A stretch of DNA of 64,000 nucleotides from Valencia hispanica (Eukaryota; Chordata; Actinopteri; Cyprinodontiformes; Valenciidae). The translations under genes and the position numbers were made by a program. A model generated the notes under the pieces. It saw only the letters and a list, made by a program, of their open reading frames with translations. It did no database searches and was not told the origin of the DNA. The DNA is taken from NCBI GenBank assembly GCA_963556495.2, contig OY747713.1:48825724-48889723 (forward strand), written 5' to 3'. Below, in pieces: positions 56,740-64,000 of the stretch (positions are counted from its first letter, which is position 1; each line of letters starts with the position of its first letter).

Positions 56740-58699
56740 TTCAATTCAATTCAATTCAATTCAGTTTATTTATATAGCGCCAATTCACAACAGATGTCAT
56801 CTCGAGGCACTTAACAAGAAGTCATTTCAATACATTTATACAAACATTCCAATCAGTTAAAAAGTTTCCTATTTAAGGAATCCCAGCAGATTGCGTCAGT
56901 CATTGGCGTGAGGTTGGGCCCCGTTGATGCAGACTTTCCAACCACAGCAATCCTTCAGCAATCCCTCATACTGAGCAAGCATGTAGCGACGGTGGAGAGG
57001 AAAAACTCCCCTTTAACAGGAAGAAACCTCCAACAGAACCAGGCTCAGTAGGAGCGGCCATCTGCCACGACCGTCTGGGGGTTTGAGAAGACAGAGCAGA
57101 AACACAGAAGGAACAAAAGATCTGATATAAGAGAACTTTCTACGTTACAGAAAGTAAAAAGTTAATAACAGGACACAGTGGATGTTCAGTTACTGGGAGG
57201 ATCATCCCAGTCGATGCCCCCCGTCCAACAGGGCATTGCAGCCAAGCAGGATACCAGACCAGGTATATCTTCTATGGAGAGAAAAACACTCAGAGAAAAC
57301 AAAGTTAACAGTCGAAATAACAGAATGTACTGTAATACAACTGGAGAGTCGTAGGAGAAAAGGAAGTAGCAGAGTGAAGAAAATTGGTAAGTCTGTCCTC
57401 TAGCAGTCTAAGCCTATAGCAGCATAACTACAGAGATAGCTCAGGATGACCTAAGCCACTCTAACTATAAGCTTTATCAAAAAGGAAAGTTTTAAGCCTG
57501 GCCTTCAAAGTAAACAGAGTGTCTGCCTCACGGACTAAAGCTGGGAGCTGGTTCCACAGGAGAGGAGCCTGATAACTAAAAGATCTGTCTCCCATTGTAC
57601 TTTTAGAAATCCTAGGAATTACGAGTAAACCTGCAGTCTGAGAGCGAAGGGCTCTGTTAGGAACATAAGGAACAATTAGATCTCTGATGTATGATGGAGC
57701 TTGATTATTAAGGGCTTTGTATGTAAGAAGAAGGATCTTAAATTCTATTCTAGATTTAACAGGGAGCCAATGAAGGGAAGTTCATCAGAACTCTTGCTGC
57801 CGCATTTTGGATCAACTGAAGGCTTTTAATGGCATTTTGTGGACTACCTGATAGTAAAGAATTACAGTAGTCCAGCCTTGAGGTAACAAATTCATGGACT
57901 AGTTTCTCAGCATCACTCCTGGACAGGATGTTTCTAATTTTAGCAATATTCCGGAGGTGAAAGAAAGAAATCCTAGAAACCTGTTTAATATGGGATTTAA
58001 ATGTCAAGTCTCGGTCAAAAATAAGGCCGAGGTTCTTTACGTTATTACTGGGGGCCAATTTAATGCCATCCAGATGAAGTGATTGACTAATCAGTTTCTG
58101 TTTAAGAACTTCTGGTCCAAAGACAGCAACTTCTGTTTTGTCAGAATTTAAAAGCAAAGAGTTTAGGGTCATCCATGTTTTTATGTCTTCCAGACATGCC
58201 TGTAATCTACCTAACTGACTGGGTTCATCAGGATTTATGGATAAATATAGTTGTGTATCATCGGCATAGCTGTGGAAATTTATCCAATGGTGTCTAATGA
58301 TTCTACCAATTGGGAGCATATATATGGTGAACAGAATTGGTCCAAGCACAGAACCCTGTGGAACTCCACAAGTAACCCTTGAGAGTGAAGAAGATTTATC
58401 ATTTAGATGAACAAACTGGAATCTATCAGACAAATATGATTTAAACCAGCCTAGTGCTGTTCCTTTGATCCCTGCAACATGTTCAAGCCTTTCTAAGAGA
58501 ATATTATGATCGACTGTGTCAAAAGCAGCACTGAGATCTAACAAAACCAGAACAGACACAAGTCCATTATCTGAGGCCATGAGAATATCATTAGTAACCT
58601 TCACCAGTGCTGTTTCAGTGCTATGATGAGCTCTAAAACCTGACTGAAACTCTTCAAACAGCTTGTTATTGTTTAAATGCTCACAGACTTGATTATATG
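56740..58699 (-). mobile_element. L2 LINE, 5' truncated, nested
   Basis: About 1.96 kb with (ATTCA)n tail at 56740-56762, complete 3' UTR and the C-terminal half of RT. It is inserted between CCATCAT and TGTTGGGG of the older LINE. Confidence 0.92.
57756..58604 (-). pseudogene. L2 reverse transcriptase, partial
   Basis: Carries LDLSAAFDTVDHNIL (motif A Asp), VPQGSVLGPILFTIY, the catalytic box YADDTQLY, and then KNLGLIFDRDLTFKSHI. The N-terminal RT and endonuclease are absent because the element is 5' truncated. The frame ends near 57756, and the family's RSFSYQAPLLWNQLP C-terminus continues in another frame to about 57470. Confidence 0.9.
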
Positions 58700-58889
58700 A
58701 TGGCTGAAGAGATTACATGCTCCACAGCAGACTTTTAGAAGATTTGCTGCATCTTTTTGCAAACCCTGAAGGACCTAAGCTTACTCAAGAAGTACAGTCT
58801 GTTCTGTCCCTTCTTGTAGACAGCTTCACTGCTAAGTATCCAGTTCAGTCTGTTGTCCAGGTGAACTCTGAGGTATTTATACACCTCAT

Positions 58890-60712
58890 CAGTGTTGTGG
58901 GTAACGTGTTACGAAGTAATGCGTTAGAGTACTCTAATTACTTTTTCTGTGAAATGTGTAACTTAACGCGTTAGTTTTGTGCATTAAGCAATCAGTAACT
59001 TCGTTATACTTTTTAAAAAGTAATCTGTTATTTTAAGAATTTCTCTCAATAAGGAAAGGAAAATCCAGACTGCAGCCGGGATTGTAAGAGAGCAGGACTA
59101 GGAACTATGCCACCTGTGCTGTAATTCATCTGTGCCCTGCTCCTTCCTGACCGTGTGTGTGTGTGTGTGAGTAAGTGTTTTTGTTTTGTTTTTTCTTTTT
59201 ATTTTTATCCCACGTTTTTTTCCCCCCATTTTTTATCACCCAGTGCTCCTTAGTTCAAGTCCTGGGGTTCCACTCTCCCTCTGTGCCAGCCCCGGGAGGG
59301 GCCCTTCACTGAAACCCAAGCCTCCTTCGTGCTGGGGGGAGTGGGCAGGCCCTTCTTTTCACCCGATGGGGCGGGGTTTCTCCGGCTGGACGTTGCACGT
59401 GGAAGGATGACGTTATTTCAGCCAGATCCTCCCCAACCCTTCGGGCGCCCAGCCGGCCAGGAGGAGGCAGTATACAGCCCCAGGACTAGTGCATGTTTTT
59501 GTGGGAGTAGCTCACATTAGCTGCTCAAGGGAACACGGGGAGAACATGCAAACTCCACACAGAAAGGCCCTTTCGCCAACCCCACCCAGGGTGTGGGTGC
59601 CGATGATGTGGGGGAACAAACACACCCTCAGCACCCACAGCGTCCCTGGCGGTAATCGAACCCGGGACCTTCTAGCTGTGAGATGAGACAGGCTACCAGC
59701 AGCGCCACCGTGCCCCCGAGTAAGTTTTTTTGAACTCCGGGCAAGATGGCAGAGAGCAGTAGCACAGCTTCGTGGAAGTACGGACATTATTTTAATTTCG
59801 TCAACAAAAAAGAAAGAATATAACAATAAAATGCACACTGCATTGGGAAAAAGTATCTGTCGATTACAAAGAATTCCACTGCAAATTTAAAACATATTGT
59901 ATCCAAACACCACTCTATCAGGCTACCCGGGCTGGATAAGTGTTTTTGATTCATATGTTCTGTGATCAAAAAAATAATTAATAAAACGCTATGTGGAATA
60001 GTCTATTGCTGGCTGTCTTTCCTGTTGTTATCCTGCAGAGTTAATTTAGTTGGATGACTGATGTGATTTGTCGTCACGACTTCTCGGTGCATTTAAAGGA
60101 GGCTGTGTTTGTCAATTAAGTTGCAGCATGTGCGAGGTGCTGCGAATTGGCTTTTAATTCTTGGTATCGCATAAGTACTCTAACGCGTTACTTTGATGAA
60201 TAGATAACGCGGTAACATAACTGATTACTTTTAATTGATGGTAGATGAAGAGATAAAAATTCTGTAAATGTTGTATGAGGGTTTAATTCTGTAGTGCATG
60301 TGGAAACACTTAGAAACAGTGAACAATCAAGAAGAGTGTGGTACATCATGTGTTCATTATGTGAAGAAGCTGTGAAGCTGTGAACGAAGATCTATGTGGG
60401 AGGGATTTCCTGCAACTCTTTCAATAAAAAGTCTATGCTGACGTAGATCTGAGCTCAGTTAATAGAACTGAGTCCAGCGAACAACGTCTTGCTGTTAAAA
60501 TATATAATTGTTGTTTGTTATTCTTATTGCTCCTTTTTACAGAAATGAATGAGCACGCGGGAAGGTGAAATGAGAGCCCAGAGAGCCCAGGGTCATAAAT
60601 TAAATGGGTGTCTGTTCCTTTAAGAGAGGCTTTAAATTAGAGTGAAAACACCTTTCCAACATAACACTGTAACCTAATTAACTACTTTCCAAAGTAACTA
60701 TACCCAACACTA
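58890..60712. mobile_element. hAT-like non-autonomous element
   Basis: Ends CAGTGTTGTGGGTAAC (58890-58905) and complement TAGTGTTGGGTATAG (to 60712). The 8-bp target duplication is CACCTCAT (58882-58889) and CTCCTCAA (60713-60720), with two mismatches. The ACGCGTTA motif recurs at both sides. No transposase; the interior contains a SINE. Confidence 0.8.
59505..59717 (-). mobile_element. tRNA-derived SINE inside hAT-like element
   Basis: Minus-strand head GGGGGCACGGTGGCGCTGCT, B box GGGTTCGATTACC, and the body CCTTTCTGTGTGGAGTTTGC followed by ATGTTCTCCCCGTG seen in many teleost SINEs (V-SINE-like). Confidence 0.8.
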
Positions 60713-61400
60713 CTCCTCAATCACCTCTACTTCTTCTCTTATGATGGAAACAGTGTTTGACTTAACCCTATTTCTTCTGAAATCTACAACAATCTCTTTT
60801 GTTTTGTTCACATTCAAGATTAGACGATTGTTTCCACAACATGCCACAAAGCGGTCCACCAGCTCTCTGTATTCAGCTTCTTGCCCATCTCTGATACACC
60901 CAACAATTGCAGAGTCATCTGAGTATTTCTGCAGATGACAGTTCTCTGGAAGTCTGAGGTGTACAGAGTGAAAAGGAATGGTGAGAGTATGGTCTCCTTG
61001 GTCAGGCTAAGGTTAAAGAAGTGCTTCAGAATCCCACAGAGCTACTCTGCACAGGCCTTCAGGACTCTGGGGATTGCACCTTCTGGACCTGCAGCCTTGT
61101 TCCGGTTCAGCCTCTCTAGCTGCCCCTTCACTTGACGTTTAGAGACAGACAAGTCGTAGGGGGAGGCAAAGGGAGCAGCAGCATCTCCTGACTTGGTTGA
61201 AGATAAACTTGTGGAATCAAAAGAGTCCATGACTGAGGTGAAGAGTAAAACATCCGAGGTGTGATAGGAAAGCTGTGAGTCAGAGGAGGGTGGGATGTCT
61301 ATTTGGCTGGGGACCGGATTGGAGGATGCTGAGCTAGTTCCAAAACTGAAACTATTGAAGAATAGTTCTTTGTGTTGGATACACAGCCATGGTTACTGGT

Positions 61401-61989
61401 CTAAAACACATACCTCCCTGTCTGTATGAGTGCTAAATCACATTACATCAGTTTTAACATGAAAAAGGGGACTTCATAGGGCATCATCAACTATATTTGA
61501 GCATGGTGCTCCTCTCAGTTCTTTCTCTTTGTCCGTGGGCAACCACAAAGGAGAGGTGCAAGCTTTAAACCTCCTTCTCTGGCGAGGGGGGGCGCGAGTT
61601 TCTGGAAGAAACTCATTGCATCTGAAAGACTTCTACAGTCTGCTGTTTGATCAGGGGAACTGTATTTGGCTGACAAAATAAGTCTTGAATGACTTTTTTG
61701 AAACTGCAGAAAGAATATTTTGAATTTGAATAGAGAGAGAGGGAGCCTCTCTTTGCTGATGCTCCGCCGGCCTATTGGCGTGCCGCTGACCTGCCTGCTA
61801 CGGTAGCTGAGAGCTTGATGAGGCAAGAGCTGCTGAGAGGATTGCTGCCCGCGAAATGGGATCGGGTCCATGGGGGAACGACGTTCCGAGCTAACGGTGG
61901 ATAGCAGCCGCATCCGAAGCCTCACTGTTAGCGCCGTCTCAACGCTCTACAACTTTTCTATTTTTTCTGTAAACAGAACAAAGAACGAT
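61401..61989. other. unassigned stretch
   Basis: The 136-aa ORF 61515-61925 (minus) has no known motif and I do not call it a gene. Confidence 0.4.
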
Positions 61990-62975
61990 TTTTTAAATTA
62001 ATATATTTATTAGTTTTGTTTGCAATTACATCACATCAAACAACAATTCACCTTTACATGCAAAACAGCATACTTTTCTCCCTGTTCTCCCTCCCATTCC
62101 CTACTTCCCACACCAAATAATTATAAGAAAAATGTTTTACAAAAAAACAAACTCTGGATATGGTATACAGTATATGCGTATCCCCATTAGTCTCTTCTTA
62201 CAGTTTGTTTAAAGTCCAGTCCTTGGCAATAACAATAAACAAATATATCGGCCTTCCTCAGATCCATTTTAGTCCTTCAAAGGGACTGAATAAAGCTATC
62301 CGCTTCAGCCGGGGTTTGGAAAAGATGAGAAATGTCGTTGTGGGTCACCAGGAGAGTTGATCCTGTGTTTGTTGATTCCCTTTTTGTTAACTCCTGCAGA
62401 AAGGTCAGAGTGGAGGCGGACTTTCGTTGTTGTAAAGGATTTCCCCTTTTATTCGTGGTATCCTCAGCACTCGCTCCTTGTCTCTGAAATGCAAGGCCCT
62501 CATGATGAGGGTCCTTGGACGTCCAGTGCTTGAGTTAGAAGGAAGAGCACTGACTCTATGCGCCCGTTCAATCCCCGGAGCCTCACTCGGTCCAGCCCCA
62601 GAGCCTCTGGCAAGCATCTCTCCAGAAACGCTGCAGCGTCTTCGCCTTCTGCTTTCTCCAGCAGGTCCACCAATCTCACGTTATTACATCTGGTTCTACA
62701 TTCCAAGTCATCAACTTTATCAGTGAGGGTTAGGGTTTTCCAGTGTGATGACTTCGGTTAACAAGTCATTAACATTATATTCAGCATCCGAAATCCGGTG
62801 CTCAGCATGTGTAATGCGCCCCATGCATTCCTGCACCTGCTTTTTCGTATCAGTAATAAATAGTTGCATGTCAATTTTCCTGTAAATACCACTTTTCAAG
62901 TAAATTATTGCTTTCATGATATCTTCGTTAGTTTTCTTGCCTGAATCAGTTGTTTTGCCGACTTCTCCCCCACCA
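61990..62975 (-). mobile_element. L1/Tx1-type LINE ORF1 remnant
   Basis: Minus-strand frames give DDLECRTRCNNVRLVDLLEK and then EALGLDRVRL, the coiled-coil to RRM transition of L1-type ORF1p. In a second frame GIERAHRVSAL, RPRTLIMRALHFRDKERVLR and KGEILYNN follow, matching the ORF1p RRM and C-terminal domain. At least two frameshifts. No RT follows in the window. Confidence 0.8.
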
Positions 62976-63164
62976 TGTGTGACATGGCGTCACTCATTTC
63001 TTCTCCCTCAGAATGTTTGTCTTCATGTCATGGTTTCTGTTTGTCTCCTTTGTGGCCCTTTGTTGCCATTTTTACGTCCTCATGCTCTTATACTGGCATT
63101 GCTTAAGTTTAAATTAAGTTCTAGTTAGTTTTTTTAGGATTTATTACAGATTAGCAGCAAAGGT

Positions 63165-63456
63165 AAAAAAAAGAAAATGTATGACTTGTTAAGATGTAGG
63201 GGAGGGGAGAGGAGTCATGTGATATTTTCTTTGTTCTTCTTTAATAAAAATGGTACACCCTTGTAGAGAAGCGAGTCAGATCTTTTCTGGCTCCCATCTG
63301 CAGGTGCGTCCAGTGTGAAACAGATATCTGTTGTTTGTGTGTGTGTTATTTTACTCTCTGTCTCTCAGTTCTGGGTCTTATTTTGAAACAGTTCCCGCCG
63401 GGGTTTTGGAGTTCGGCGCCCCCCACCTTTCTGAGTAAGAAGTGAGTTGCCGACAA
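63165..63456 (+). repeat. partial ERV LTR, plus strand
   Basis: Diverged relative of the 569-bp LTRs in opposite orientation. Shared blocks: AAGATGTAGG, GTCATGTGATATTTTCTTTG, AATAAAAATGGTACACC, CTCCCATCTGCAGGTGCGTC, GGAGTTCGGCGCC, ending CCGACA. It lacks the U3 start and about 23 bp near the end of U5. Possibly the 5' LTR of a provirus that continues past 64000. Confidence 0.85.
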
Positions 63457-64000
63457 TATAGGTTACGAAGCCAACACTACCTAGCATCTCGCCATAACGG
63501 TAACCCAATGATTTTTACTGTCAACAGAAAAAGGAAAGGCTAAGAAAAAACTCGGCAAATGTTCTTTTTTAATACAGGAAAGAAAGAAATACTAAGAAAC
63601 CACCTGCATAGTTTGTATTTAATCCTGTGTCCGAACTACCAAAACCACATTGCTTCTCTTCCAATTTTCTAAGGGTAGAAAGCAGGAAAACCCAGATGCT
63701 CCGATTCTCGCGTGCAAGCATAGACACGCCCCAGTAAACATTTCACGGTAAGAAATTTTAGGAAGGGTTGCATCTTGAAATCCCACCAACAGTGGTCCAG
63801 CACAAGAGGCCAATTCCTCCCACTCCTAAACCTGTAGGAGGTTTTGAAGGCTGAGGGCTGTCCCTCAGGTTGGCCATACCAGTGGCCTCTCAGCCACCCC
63901 CCATCCAGTTGCTGGGATTTCCTATGGATTTTACTTTTCCTATCATTTTCTCTCTTTTACCATTTGTATAGTTTTTTATTATTAGGTTAAACTTCCTTAC
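63457..64000 (+). other. right edge of window after LTR
   Basis: No gag or other viral motif is recognised in the 540 bp after the LTR. ATATAGG follows the LTR where the other copy has ATATGG and its primer site. Confidence 0.4.

Larger units (their letters stand above)
56420..61400 (-). mobile_element. CR1-group LINE split by L2 and hAT insertions
   Basis: Pieces in minus order: about 61400-60713 (LNRNKAAGPEGAIPRVLKAC and LSPFLFTLYTSDF), 58889-58700 (YLRVHLDNRLNW, YKKGQNRLYFLSKLRS) and 56739-56420 (WGSSIRARDLRRLNN, 3' end TTGAATTGAAAG). Same family as 3119 and 33980. Frames are degenerate, and it is the oldest layer of the nest. Confidence 0.85.

Noticed and set aside
61515..61925. 136-aa minus-strand ORF
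   Set aside because: Composition-driven, no known domain, sits between two LINE remnants.

Overview
This is a euchromatic stretch of a ray-finned fish (teleost) genome. It has one vertebrate gene with spliced exons, a dense load of teleost repeat families (Rex1/CR1-group and L2 LINEs, Tc1 transposons, hAT and TTAA MITEs, tRNA-derived SINEs, class I endogenous retroviruses), CA/TA and GT microsatellites, and no bacterial-style gene packing. Species was not determined. 

Host gene: on the minus strand, three exons (54867-55164, 45045-45148, 38052-38228) with GT/AG junctions join in one open frame of 192 codons plus stop. They encode a secreted fibroblast growth factor of the FGF4/FGF6 subfamily, closest by memory to fgf4. 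Its two introns (about 9.7 and 6.8 kb) are packed with transposons. A possible second host exon (16215-16404) and an unexplained ORF (34744-35051) are weaker candidates. 

Layout. 1-6205: an AT-rich self-similar block, a broken SGNH-hydrolase-like fragment, a LINE tail and two MITEs. 6292-13286: a class I ERV on the minus strand with two LTRs that read as identical but with deleted gag-pro-pol-env. 13287-17592: MITEs, a hAT-related fragment and the possible exon. 17595-19211: a Tc1-superfamily element with DD38E spacing. 19214-28240: a second, plus-strand ERV broken by a Rex1-like LINE and another LINE tail. 28900-37560: L2 pieces, a perfect 40-bp inverted repeat, a GC-rich repeat, LINE fragments, an env fragment and a TTAA MITE. 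38052-55164: the fgf4-like gene. Intron 2 holds a small LTR element with a minisatellite interior. Intron 1 holds an apparently intact Tc1 element and a three-layer nest (L2, then Tc1, then a GC-rich retroposon). 56420-61400: a LINE interrupted by an L2 and by a hAT element that itself holds a SINE. 61990-64000: an L1/Tx1 ORF1 remnant and part of another ERV LTR. 

The genes do not form a pathway; the window is one developmental signalling gene in a graveyard of layered insertions. The most useful signals are the insertion order, target-site duplications, perfect foldbacks, a poorly understood GC-rich retroposon family and a few ORFs matching no repeat family I recognise.
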